Under the pieces are notes generated by a model. That model worked only from the letters and a program-made list of their open reading frames with translations, did no database searches and was not told where the DNA came from. From contig DIGE01000007.1 in the NCBI GenBank assembly GCA_002419465.1, forward strand, positions 1 through 64,000: a DNA stretch of 64,000 nucleotides. The letters run 5' to 3'. The position numbers and the translations under genes were made by a program. The DNA comes from Geobacter sp. UBA5730 (lineage in GTDB: Bacteria; Desulfobacterota; Desulfuromonadia; Geobacterales; Pseudopelobacteraceae). This document shows, piece by piece, positions 1-7,852 of this stretch. The first letter of the stretch is position 1, and the number at the start of each line of letters is the position of its first letter.

Positions 1-7
1 TTACTAC

Positions 8-448
8 TTAAATTTCAACAGCCTGATAGACCCTGATGGTTGCCCCGCGTAGCTTGCGGGTAAGTACGCCTTGCAGCAGGGCAGGGCCAGAAAAACGTAT
101 GAATTTGATGGGTAGTTCAGTTTTAGGGATACGGGCCTTGACGTCAATAGCGATCCAGATCTGGTGCGGCGATTGAGTGGTGAGACCATGAAATCTCAGG
201 GCTGAAAGCAGGCAGATAGCGCCATTCGGCACAGACTTGCACGCCTCAATAAGCATATCGTGTTCAGATACTTCGGCATCTGCCAGACGATATAGACCAT
301 GCCCAACTTTTTGCACAACTCCTTGTGTGCATAGTCGGCTTAGGGTGGTTCGTGCGATGTTGAGAGGGGCTAGGTCTCGTGGGCGTATCACAGCCTTCTT
401 TTTGAGCAGGTTAATAACTGTTTGTTGTGTGCTGGTATTGGGTTTCAT
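8..448 (-). CDS. AbiEi-type antitoxin/transcriptional regulator, C-terminally short
   Basis: A 146-residue protein beginning MKPNTSTQQT. The N-terminal ~60 residues form a winged helix (AIRPRDLAPLNIARTTLSRL, then a wing ending GLYRLAD), and the next part (LLSALRFHGL, IWIAIDVKAR) matches the start of the AbiEi antitoxin family (type IV toxin-antitoxin). The start was chosen at 448 because GAGGTGGGTC lies just before that ATG; 16 further codons upstream fall inside the operator. The reading frame ends after RVYQAVEI, where full-length family members (about 200 residues or more) continue into the C-terminal antitoxic domain. It may therefore keep DNA binding but have lost antitoxin activity. The partner toxin would lie left of the window and cannot be seen. 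The family call is fairly secure; the truncation is inferred from expected length. Confidence 0.7.
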   Translation of the reverse strand: MKPNTSTQQTVINLLKKKAVIRPRDLAPLNIARTTLSRLCTQGVVQKVGHGLYRLADAEVSEHDMLIEACKSVPNGAICLLSALRFHGLTTQSPHQIWIAIDVKARIPKTELPIKFIRFSGPALLQGVLTRKLRGATIRVYQAVEI

Positions 449-458
449 GACCCACCTC

Positions 459-533
459 GTTACTTTATGTAGGTAGTTATTAATATATACCTGCAAAAAG
501 TAACATATAATAAAAAATATAGATTTATTTCAA
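459..533 (-). promoter_or_regulatory. Promoter and palindromic operator of the AbiEi-type gene
   Basis: On the minus strand a -35-like TTGAAA (528-533) and a -10-like TTATAT (505-510) are separated by 17 bases. Directly downstream, the two 16-base arms of an inverted repeat (459-474 and 489-504, 14 of 16 matching, 14-base spacer) begin GTTACTTT and end AAAGTAAC. The palindrome covers the predicted transcription start, as expected for an autorepressor. AbiEi proteins are known to bind inverted repeats in their own promoter. From about 540 to 735 nothing else was recognised. Confidence 0.6.
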
Positions 534-735
534 GGTGTTGATCCGGCTTGCGAGAACTGATTGTGTTTGGAGTGCCTTGGCCGATGAACTTATGACTTTA
601 TCGAGGGATGAGGTAAGCCAACTTGTACTGTTTTGCTGCAATTTGAAGGTGCTGGAATAAAAATATATTGTTTCCTGAATTCCCCCAGAATGTTTTTGGT
701 TATGTTGCAGCCCGATCTGAGTGATTTCAAAAAAC

Positions 736-768
736 AAAAGGGATTGGCCGTGATGGCTAATCCCTTTT
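736..768 (-). terminator. Rho-independent terminator of the WD40-caspase gene
   Basis: Ten-base arms AAAAGGGATT and AATCCCTTTT enclose a GC-containing loop; on the minus strand the stem runs into TTTTGTTTTTTG. It lies about 40 bases after the stop of the minus-strand gene that ends at 808. Confidence 0.8.
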
Positions 769-807
769 GATTCTTGTGGTGTCACCTGGTGGATGTCTTG
801 GATTATG

Positions 808-3723
808 CTACTTTACCACGATAGTGAAGTCCTCACCGATCAGGCTTTTCTGCGGTATCTGCTCATATCCCCACTTTTTGTAGGTAAGCTCCGGCAGGGT
901 TGATTCGACATACGATACCAGTGAATTGACCGTTACCACCCCTTTAGCTGTTGCTGCCTTTCCACGGAGCCCATCCAGCAAGACCCACGAAAATGCTCCA
1001 TGCCCCTGAAAGCCTTCCAGCGCCACCTGGCTTCTGCTGCTCGCCACGATTGTATGACGCCCCACCGCACGGGTCAGCTTGTTGATGGCTGTCTTCTCAA
1101 GTATTCCACGTGAGGCGATCGCCTCGGCAAACGAACCGCTGTTGCAAGTGTCCAGCAGCAGGAGAGATTTAGATGCCTGAATGTTTGCCAGAAAGCGTTT
1201 GAGGTCATTCATGGAAACTCCCTGCTTCGGGATATCTTCATCTTGCGAATAGCGGAAATTAACCGGCAGGAAATAAAAGGAGCCATCCTTGCTGTAGGTG
1301 ATACCGTGGCCAGCTACAAATAAAATGAACATATCATTGCGTTTGATACTCTTACCGATGCTGTTGAAGGCAGACTCAAGCCGCTCCTTGGTTACATCTG
1401 CGTCTGAAAATGTGTGTCTGGTGATAGAGCCGAAAAGTTCCTTTCCTTTACTTTGTAGTGCATCTGCCACAGCCTGTGCATCAGCTTTGGAATATTTTAG
1501 ATGCAGGTCGCCATCACGGTATTTATCAATTGCAATGGTCAGGATGTGCAGGTTTGGTTTGCCGGTATAGGCCGAAGTATGTCTTATGGTGACAGATGGA
1601 CGTTCGGATTCAATGCTGTTTTCACGGTTGTAGGCCATGATTGCGATGTTGTTGTCACCATTGTCAAGTGTAAGTGATCGGGTGAGGCTGAAGCACTTTT
1701 CTTTTTGTTGTTTGGAGATCGCAATAAGGCTACGACCGCCGCTATCCACCTCAACCGGCATGTTGTTAAGATAGAGCGTGATATCACCAATACCACCGCC
1801 GGTATCACATATCTCGGCACTCACCTCAGCTTCAGGTTTTTCGGTTGAAGCCACCTTGTTTGTTATGCGGACCTTGGGCGGCATGTTCGTGGCAATCAAT
1901 AACTTGCTGATATTAACAGCCTTTGCGTATTCTGATATATCCTTGCCTTCAAGTGAGGCCGTTACCAGATCTGGACGATAGAAATCCTTGTATAACTGGG
2001 CTGCAGGAATAAAATCGGCGGCCTCGTTTTTGCTACGGTTCAGGTGGAAACCGATCAGCTCCTCGCCTCCGGGGGAATGATCAAAGAAGCCTTCCGGTGT
2101 CCAGAGTACCCAGCGTTTTTTATCGGCATGTGGAAAAAATGCCGCCAGTTCCTTGCCGTCAGAGTAACGATACCAGCGGATAGTGCCATCACCAAAGGCG
2201 GCAATAGCAACCTTGCCGTCCGGGGCAATGTTGGCGGCACAGGTGCCGGCTGGTGCCGTCACCTTCCAGACTTCGTTGCCAGCAGAATCATATCGTCTAA
2301 ACCACCAATCGGAACCTAGCACGAATGATCTTTTGTCCGGAGCAATGGCTATTACGCGTGACATCTCATTGCCACTGAGGTTAAGCCGGTGGTTATTGAG
2401 GGTGGGGCCAAGTGAGTTGTTCCAGTTTTTAATGCCCATCGAGGTTACATCTGGATAAAAAAGCGGTAATGGACCAGGGTTTATGATTAGTGAGCGGTTG
2501 GTTGCTGAAAAAGCTGCCGGTGCCTGATCCATAAAAGCATAACTGAAGCGAACAAAAGATCCGTCCTGCGATACTGTAAAGTTCCAGCGAATTCCACGAT
2601 TGTCGGCAGACACAGGAGCTACCAGCAGCCGTTGTGTGCCGTCCGGTCCGATTTGACCGATGATAGGTTCACCAGAGCTGAAGACTATAGAGCCATCGGG
2701 CAGCGGAGACAGCCCCAGAATTGCGTCGGTTGTACTGGTCTTTATGTCGGTGATTATACCGCGGCCTCTGTCACCCCAACGTCGAATTGGCGTCCGCCAG
2801 ATGTCGTTTTCCTTAGTCTGCCACCTGCCAGCAGCGTAAAGGTAAGCTCCATCGGTTGACCAGGCAATGGAATGGAGATCACCGCGGTTTATCTCCTTGG
2901 TGGACGGTGTGTAAAGCAGTCTCAAGTCACTACTTGAGAAGATTTGCACCCGCGCAGCATCGCTGAAGCCAACGGCTAAAAGTTTGCCATCCGGAGAATA
3001 TTTAATGGCAGAAGGTCTTTTAGCGTCTGGGGTTTGCACGTGGCTGAAAGGTTTTATGATTCTAGATTGGTTGCCCTTAAAGTTGCCAATATCATAGGTG
3101 CGTATAAAACCGTCATAGCTGGTGGTAGCCAGCCAATTTCCATCAGGTGAAAAATGTGCGCCGTATGATTCGTTGTTGTATTCAGTGTCTTGTGCAATTT
3201 GGCGCAACGGTGAGTCGGTATCTGCACGTACCTCAAGTAGTTTAATTCCATGCATTGACTGCGAAACCGCAAGTATTTTACTGTCAGGAGAAAAGCTGAG
3301 ATGTGTGATTACATCATAGAAACCCTCCGCCCGTCCCAATAACCGACCATCATTTCGGGAGAAAAGGTAAAGAGTGGTACCTTTTGGGCTACCGATCTGA
3401 GTCCATCCTCCGGTTGCAATCATGCTTCCGTCTGGTGATATAGCCACACTGCGTAGTTGCCCCTCCAGCCCTTCAGCGATAGGTGGACGCAAGGTCTGGA
3501 CAAGTCGACCGGACGGCAGTTCCCATACCCTTGCTGTTTTATCCTCTGATGCTGTTACTAGCCAGCGTCCAGATAGGTCTGTATCAATCCGCCTGATAAT
3601 TGATGTGTGGCGACCGGTTTCAATGCGTAGCAGCGGTGTTTTGGGCGGATCCAGCGAGTGTGCAGGCAGCGCAAAACTCATCAGGCAGATAACTGTAAGA
3701 AGGCAGCGTTGAACTGTTTTCAT
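808..3723 (-). CDS. Secreted WD40-repeat protein with C-terminal caspase (C14) peptidase domain
   Basis: A 971-residue protein. Residues 1-23 form a Sec signal peptide (MKTVQRCLLTVICLMSFALP, then AHS). Repeated WD40-like blades follow (SGRWLVTASEDKTARVWEL, then several SPDGKLLAV-type repeats) to about residue 530. A linker follows, then a caspase-like domain from about residue 735 (LHILTIAIDKYRDGDLHL). The catalytic dyad is visible as His806 in LFVAGHG and Cys860 in LLDTCNSGS. Family members are Cys proteases cleaving after basic or acidic residues; the substrate here is unknown. The signal peptide implies action in the cell envelope, unlike cytoplasmic defence caspases. It is transcribed divergently from a small lipoprotein gene, a possible partner. 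The start is supported by GAGG four bases before the ATG. Confidence 0.85.
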   Translation of the reverse strand: MKTVQRCLLTVICLMSFALPAHSLDPPKTPLLRIETGRHTSIIRRIDTDLSGRWLVTASEDKTARVWELPSGRLVQTLRPPIAEGLEGQLRSVAISPDGSMIATGGWTQIGSPKGTTLYLFSRNDGRLLGRAEGFYDVITHLSFSPDSKILAVSQSMHGIKLLEVRADTDSPLRQIAQDTEYNNESYGAHFSPDGNWLATTSYDGFIRTYDIGNFKGNQSRIIKPFSHVQTPDAKRPSAIKYSPDGKLLAVGFSDAARVQIFSSSDLRLLYTPSTKEINRGDLHSIAWSTDGAYLYAAGRWQTKENDIWRTPIRRWGDRGRGIITDIKTSTTDAILGLSPLPDGSIVFSSGEPIIGQIGPDGTQRLLVAPVSADNRGIRWNFTVSQDGSFVRFSYAFMDQAPAAFSATNRSLIINPGPLPLFYPDVTSMGIKNWNNSLGPTLNNHRLNLSGNEMSRVIAIAPDKRSFVLGSDWWFRRYDSAGNEVWKVTAPAGTCAANIAPDGKVAIAAFGDGTIRWYRYSDGKELAAFFPHADKKRWVLWTPEGFFDHSPGGEELIGFHLNRSKNEAADFIPAAQLYKDFYRPDLVTASLEGKDISEYAKAVNISKLLIATNMPPKVRITNKVASTEKPEAEVSAEICDTGGGIGDITLYLNNMPVEVDSGGRSLIAISKQQKEKCFSLTRSLTLDNGDNNIAIMAYNRENSIESERPSVTIRHTSAYTGKPNLHILTIAIDKYRDGDLHLKYSKADAQAVADALQSKGKELFGSITRHTFSDADVTKERLESAFNSIGKSIKRNDMFILFVAGHGITYSKDGSFYFLPVNFRYSQDEDIPKQGVSMNDLKRFLANIQASKSLLLLDTCNSGSFAEAIASRGILEKTAINKLTRAVGRHTIVASSRSQVALEGFQGHGAFSWVLLDGLRGKAATAKGVVTVNSLVSYVESTLPELTYKKWGYEQIPQKSLIGEDFTIVVK

Positions 3724-3800
3724 GGGGCCTCACTAACCGGGTTTCCTAAAGTATACAGGCAGCTAAATGTTCTGCAACTGCAACAGCTCCAATGCATGGC

Positions 3801-3828
3801 TTGACATCCTTAATCTACGATGTATAGA
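3801..3828 (+). promoter_or_regulatory. Sigma70-type promoter of the lipoprotein gene
   Basis: TTGACA (3801-3806) and TATAGA (3823-3828) are separated by 16 bases. The predicted start of transcription near 3835 rules out the upstream ATG at 3820 as initiator and supports the GTG at 3880. Confidence 0.7.
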
Positions 3829-3879
3829 AATCTGAAGGAGATGTGCAACGTTATAATTTTTCAAATAAGGGGGCGTCAG

Positions 3880-4380
3880 GTGAAAAAATTACAAATGGCT
3901 GTAGTGGCTTTGATGCTGATCGGTCTTTCGGGTTGTGCAATGCCACCAAAAATTACTGGTGGTGGGCCAATTATTTCTTTGATGAATGAAGCCTGTCCGC
4001 GTAACTGGTGTTATGATATGGATGATGGCATCAGTGCTTATGTAAAGGGTGATTATAACAAGGCAATCGAAGGCCTTGAAATGGCACGGCGTAAGCATTC
4101 CACTGGTGACTCGGTCTATGCAGCTTTTTTAAGTAGTGTGCTGCTTTGCCAGACTTATTATGATCAAAGGCAGTACGAAAAGGCGATAGAGTTATGCAAT
4201 GTTGCCATATTGTATGGTGAAAACTATTGGGGGCGGTTGAAAGGGCCTCAGGTGAACACTGCTTGGGATAACTTACTCAGATTTACCGCTCCTTATGGCT
4301 CTCCTGGCGAACTCATACCAGCTGTGACAGAGTGTAAGAATATTTTGAAGGAAGCACAGAAAAGGTCTGGAGGGCGCTAG
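3880..4380 (+). CDS. Small TPR-like lipoprotein
   Basis: A 166-residue protein starting at GTG 3880 (ribosome site AAGGGGG, six bases upstream). The N-terminus, MKKLQMAVVALMLIGLSGC, is a classic lipoprotein signal with lipobox LSGC; cleavage leaves the Cys at position 19. The mature protein has helical repeat-like segments (AYVKGDYNKAIEGLEMARR; YYDQRQYEKAIELCNVAI) resembling two TPR/Sel1-type units. No enzymatic motif is visible. It is divergent from the secreted caspase gene with about 155 bases between the start codons, so a shared envelope role is possible but unproven. It lies just outside the integrative element. Confidence 0.65.
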   Translation: MKKLQMAVVALMLIGLSGCAMPPKITGGGPIISLMNEACPRNWCYDMDDGISAYVKGDYNKAIEGLEMARRKHSTGDSVYAAFLSSVLLCQTYYDQRQYEKAIELCNVAILYGENYWGRLKGPQVNTAWDNLLRFTAPYGSPGELIPAVTECKNILKEAQKRSGGR

Positions 4381-4417
4381 GTTTTAGCTTGTCAAGTTGG
4401 CTTATAGAGGGTCAGTA

Positions 4418-4457
4418 AATAAGCGGCCTTTCCACTGGATGGAAAAGGCCGCTTATT
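4418..4457. terminator. Hairpin between the lipoprotein gene and the tRNA fragment
   Basis: Perfect 11-base arms (AATAAGCGGCC and GGCCGCTTATT), extended inward by T-rich and A-rich bases. It is downstream of the lipoprotein gene on the plus strand. It also sits a few bases past the 3' end of the tRNA-Arg fragment on the minus strand, so it probably was the terminator of the original tRNA gene before the island inserted. Confidence 0.65.
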
Positions 4458-4460
4458 ATA

Positions 4461-4505
4461 TGGCGTCCCCGAGACGATTCGAACGTCCGACCCCTTCCTT
4501 AGGAG
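4461..4505 (-). repeat. Left attachment site: displaced 3' half of tRNA-Arg
   Basis: Reading on the minus strand, the copy contains the anticodon-stem 3' part, the T arm, the acceptor 3' strand and CCA of tRNA-Arg, but no 5' half. It differs from the intact gene at three positions; two of these (4474 and 4486) form a compensatory change of one T-stem pair. It is read as the attachment core left when the element inserted. Confidence 0.85.
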
Positions 4506-4575
4506 TAAAAAAATAACCCACTTTCAGGGCGTTTCATTGGCTTTCATTGTGTTAAAATTAAATAAATAATTCCAT

Positions 4576-4605
4576 TGACTTGAAGTGTTTATACCCCTCA
4601 TAATA
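4576..4605 (+). promoter_or_regulatory. Probable integrase promoter
   Basis: TTGACT (4576-4581) and CATAAT (4600-4605) with an 18-base spacer, about 85 bases before the integrase start. The transcript would begin near 4612 and run through the candidate arm site, so integrase binding there could autoregulate it. Confidence 0.5.
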
Positions 4606-4645
4606 CCTTCACTGTATTTCATCATTTTTATCCGCTAGCCAGTCT

Positions 4646-4669
4646 CAAAAGTACAACTAAAGTACAACT
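4646..4669. repeat. Left 24-bp terminal repeat (candidate integrase arm sites)
   Basis: It contains two tandem copies of AAGTACAACT, is identical over 24 bases to 28550-28573, and has the same orientation. It lies 140 bases inside the left attachment core and just upstream of the integrase ribosome site. Position and duplication fit arm-type integrase binding sites. Confidence 0.6.
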
Positions 4670-4689
4670 CGTTTAGGGGGGGTAGTGTC

Positions 4690-6048
4690 ATGAAAAAGGT
4701 ATTCGACGACCCTACGATTAGAAATATGGAGATCAAGGTCAAGCCCTACGACTGCATGGCGGACAAGGAGCCTGGCTTTGGTATCAGGGTTCATCCTACG
4801 GGCACCCTGACCTTTTTCTATCAATACAAGATTGACGGTCAACGCCGGTTCATGACTTTGGGCAACTATCCCAAGATGAAACTCAAGGAGGCTCGTGAGC
4901 TTTATCATGCGGAACAGTCCAAGGTTAAGGCTTTGCGCCGTGGCAGTGCAGATGGTGTCGATCCTGTCCTTGACAAGAAGCGTAAGCAGGAGCAGCGCAT
5001 TGCCGAAGAAGCTGCCAGGTCTCAGCTGCTGAGTGTTTCTGAGCTTGTGCGTGAATATGTCGATCGCCATGCAAAGAAGTTCAAGCGGTCGTGGCGGGAG
5101 GATGAGCGGTTGCTCAATAAGGAGGTTGTCGCTAAGTGGGGTAAACGTAAGGCGGCTGACGTTACAAAGCGAGATGTGACGCTGTTGCTTGAAGGCATCG
5201 TTGACCGTGGTGCACCGGCCATGAGTAACCAGGTCTTGAAGATCGTTCGCAAGATGTTCAACTTTGCTGTTGAGCGTGACATCTTGAAGCACACACCTTG
5301 CACCGGCGTTAAGGCCCTTGCCCCTAATACGCGCCGGGAGCGTAACTTATCCGAAAGCGAGATCAGAACCCTCTGGGGCAGCATGCAAAGCGCCGGTATC
5401 TCGGATGGCATCGAGCGCGCCTTGAAGTTGGTACTTGTGACAGCGCAGAGGCCGGGAGAGGTCGCAGGGATGCACACCAGCGAGATTGACGGCCATTGGT
5501 GGACTATTCCGGCAGAGAGGGCAAAGAACGGTAAAGAGCAGCGAGTTTATTTGACCAATACAGCACTTGAGCTTATCGAATCCCAGATTGAGAGTGTCAA
5601 GCTGAGCCGTGAATTACCGCCAGAAGAGAAGTACACGGGGTACATTTTCCCTTGCCCCCACAAGAAAAAGAAGCAGGCCATGGATTCACACGCATTGCCT
5701 GTTGCCGTCCGGCGGAATATTGCCTGGCCGTTGACGGACGCAGACGGGAACCCGCTCTATAAGAAAGACGGTAAGCCTGCCACGGAGAATAAGCTGAAGG
5801 TCGAGAAGTTCACCCCCCATGATCTGAGGAGGACAGCCGCTACTTTTATGGGGGGCATGGGGTTTATGGATGAAATCATTGATGCAGTGTTAAACCACGT
5901 CAAGCAGGGCATAATCCGCACCTACAACCGCCACGGATACGATAAGGAAAAGCAGCAGGCCCTTGAAGCATGGGAGCGCAAACTCTTGAGTATCATTAGC
6001 GGAACTGAAGGCAAGGTCATTCCCATCCAACGGAAGTCGGCAGCATAA
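4690..6048 (+). CDS. Tyrosine recombinase/integrase with DUF4102 arm-binding domain
   Basis: A 452-residue integrase. The N-terminal ~90 residues (MADKEPGFGIRVHPTGTLTF, FMTLGNYPKMKLKEARELYH) are the DUF4102 arm-binding domain typical of island integrases that use tRNA genes. A core-binding SAM-like region (about 115-205) and a catalytic domain follow. Catalytic residues can be read as Arg254 (TAQRPGEV), His377 and Arg380 (HDLRR), His403 (LNHVK) and nucleophile Tyr412 (RTYNRHGY). All are present, so the enzyme looks intact. It reads inward from the partial tRNA copy. No separate excisionase was found beside it; the AlpA-like protein at 25211 could serve as one. The start at 4690 follows an AGGGGGG ribosome site. 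Confidence 0.93.
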   Translation: MKKVFDDPTIRNMEIKVKPYDCMADKEPGFGIRVHPTGTLTFFYQYKIDGQRRFMTLGNYPKMKLKEARELYHAEQSKVKALRRGSADGVDPVLDKKRKQEQRIAEEAARSQLLSVSELVREYVDRHAKKFKRSWREDERLLNKEVVAKWGKRKAADVTKRDVTLLLEGIVDRGAPAMSNQVLKIVRKMFNFAVERDILKHTPCTGVKALAPNTRRERNLSESEIRTLWGSMQSAGISDGIERALKLVLVTAQRPGEVAGMHTSEIDGHWWTIPAERAKNGKEQRVYLTNTALELIESQIESVKLSRELPPEEKYTGYIFPCPHKKKKQAMDSHALPVAVRRNIAWPLTDADGNPLYKKDGKPATENKLKVEKFTPHDLRRTAATFMGGMGFMDEIIDAVLNHVKQGIIRTYNRHGYDKEKQQALEAWERKLLSIISGTEGKVIPIQRKSAA

Positions 6049-6141
6049 ATCCGCTTCCAGGGTCGAGTACGACACTTTCTGTCATAGCGCCATGTTAGGG
6101 TTTAACTACCAGCAGATAATTACTGCAACGGGAGGTCTCCC

Positions 6142-7143
6142 ATGGCCCACGAACTCTGGATCGACACTGCAAGCGGCACGGCGTCCATGTTTTATGTTGA
6201 TGAGGAGCCCTGGCACGGCCTTGGTACCAAGCTCGCCAATCCTGCCACCTCGGTCGAGGCGATCAAGGCCGCCAACCTCGATTGGGAAGTCAGCAAACAG
6301 GCGCTCTTTGTGCAGCAACACGATGGCTACTCCTTGGTTGATAATCGTTATGCCGTCACCCGGCCCGGAACTGGTACAGAACCCGATAACGTCGTGCTGG
6401 GGGTTGTTGGCAAGGGTTATACCCCACTCCAAAACCGGGAGGCTTTCGCCTTCTTTGATCATGTTGTTGGCAAGCAAGCCGCGGTCTATCATACGGCTGG
6501 CGCTCTGGGCAGCGGTGAGCGGGTCTGGATACTGGCGAAGTTGCCCGGCACGATCCAGGTGATCGGCGATGATGTCACCGACAAATACCTGCTGCTCTCC
6601 AACAGCCACGACGGCAGCTCAGCCGTCCAGGTAAAATTCACCCCGATCAGGGTGGTCTGCAACAACACCCTCACCATGGCCCTTTCCGAAGGTGAAACGA
6701 TCAGGGTCCCCCACACCCAGGATGTCCGCATCATGCTGCAGCGTACCGAGCGCGCCCTCGGCATCATCAATCGCCGCTACAACGATATCTCCCAGGTGTT
6801 CAAGGCCATGGCCCGTCACCAGCTCGATCAGGAAAAGGTCAGGCAGTATCTCGCCCGCGTCTTCCCGGCCCCCAATGACCCGGAAGATCAGTATGGCCTG
6901 CGGCGCACCATGGAACAGCGAGCATTAGCCGAGCTGCTCTTTGACCAGGGCAAGGGCAACCGGATGCACGGCGTCAGTGGCACCTTGTGGGCCGCCTACA
7001 ACGGTGTCACCGAATTGATCGACCACCGCCAGACCAAGCAAACCCCAGACCAGCGCCTCAGCTCGATCTGGTACGGTGACGGCTACCTGACCAAGGCCCG
7101 TGCCTACCGTGAGGCCACAACGCTTTTGAAAAAGGCGGCCTGA
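6142..7143 (+). CDS. DUF932 (phage/plasmid-like) protein
   Basis: A 333-residue protein of the DUF932/TIGR03299 family. It has the family opening MFYVDEEPWHGLGTKL, the GKGYTPLQN segment and the FTPIRVVCNNTL segment near residues 170-180. The family is common on phages, plasmids and islands; its biochemical role is not established. GGGAGG precedes the ATG. It probably heads a run with the phosphatase (7 bases downstream) and the two unknown genes after it. GC content appears higher than in the following unknown genes. Confidence 0.85.
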   Translation: MAHELWIDTASGTASMFYVDEEPWHGLGTKLANPATSVEAIKAANLDWEVSKQALFVQQHDGYSLVDNRYAVTRPGTGTEPDNVVLGVVGKGYTPLQNREAFAFFDHVVGKQAAVYHTAGALGSGERVWILAKLPGTIQVIGDDVTDKYLLLSNSHDGSSAVQVKFTPIRVVCNNTLTMALSEGETIRVPHTQDVRIMLQRTERALGIINRRYNDISQVFKAMARHQLDQEKVRQYLARVFPAPNDPEDQYGLRRTMEQRALAELLFDQGKGNRMHGVSGTLWAAYNGVTELIDHRQTKQTPDQRLSSIWYGDGYLTKARAYREATTLLKKAA

Positions 7144-7150
7144 TACGCTC

Positions 7151-7837
7151 ATGACACGCTACGTCATCGGTGACATACACGGCGGCCTGCAGACCTTCCT
7201 GGCGCTGATCCGTAAGATCAACCCCAAGCATGACGACCGGATCTATCTCTTGGGCGATTACATAGACCGTGGCCCGGATAGCAAAGGGGTGCTGGAGACG
7301 ATCATCAGCATGCAGGAGGCCGGCTGCGACATCCGGCCAATCCGGGGCAACCATGAGGATATGTTGATCAGGAACCTGTCGGGTGACCATGATTTGTACT
7401 CATGGGCCTGGGTAGAGAATTGGGGCCAGAAGACCCTTTTCAGCTTTGGGGTCAAGCGCCCTGAAGACTTGCCGGTACGCTACCGAAAATTTCTGGCCGG
7501 GCTTCCTTATTATCTTGAAGAAGAGGATTTTATCTTTGTCCATGCCGGGCTTAATCTGGGCCTTGATGATCCTGTCCGCGATACACCCGCAGAGCAGATG
7601 GTTTGGGAGCGATCCTATATCCCTGAATCGCGACCAGCTTTCATGCAGAGGGTGGTATGCGGCCATCGGGTTTGCACTCTTGATGCTGCCCGCCAATCTC
7701 TTCATGAGCAGGTACTACAGATCGATAACGGTGCTTTCACCAATCAGCAGCCTGAGCACGGTAACCTGCTGGCGTTAAACCTGGATACCATGCAACTTTT
7801 CGTTCAACCATGGATCGACCGCAAGGCGGTCTGGTAG
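7151..7837 (+). CDS. PPP-family serine/threonine phosphatase (metallophosphoesterase)
   Basis: A 228-residue protein with the complete PPP metal-binding set in order: GDIHGG (residues 7-12), GDYIDRGPD (about 36-44), RGNHED (about 64-69), a His in FVHAGLNL (about 130) and CGHRV (about 170). Such enzymes use two metal ions to dephosphorylate Ser/Thr, or in the bacterial PrpA/B and ApaH-like relatives also Tyr or nucleotides. The substrate here is unknown. It is 7 bases after the DUF932 gene and 15 before the next gene, so co-expression is likely. Island-borne phosphatases may counter host or phage signalling, but nothing here shows that. Confidence 0.88.
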   Translation: MTRYVIGDIHGGLQTFLALIRKINPKHDDRIYLLGDYIDRGPDSKGVLETIISMQEAGCDIRPIRGNHEDMLIRNLSGDHDLYSWAWVENWGQKTLFSFGVKRPEDLPVRYRKFLAGLPYYLEEEDFIFVHAGLNLGLDDPVRDTPAEQMVWERSYIPESRPAFMQRVVCGHRVCTLDAARQSLHEQVLQIDNGAFTNQQPEHGNLLALNLDTMQLFVQPWIDRKAVW

Positions 7838-7852
7838 TTCACGGGGGACATC

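Noticed and set aside
525..785. An 86-residue minus-strand reading frame between the AbiEi-like and caspase genes
   Set aside because: It overlaps the terminator, lacks a ribosome site and has no recognisable domain or codon regularity.
3820..4380. Longer lipoprotein start at 3820
   Set aside because: The codon lies inside the -10/-35 region of a good promoter; the GTG at 3880 with AAGGGGG gives a clean lipobox signal peptide.
4461..4505. A second functional tRNA-Arg gene
   Set aside because: The 5' half, D arm and anticodon 5' strand are missing; it is only the 3' half, used as an attachment site.
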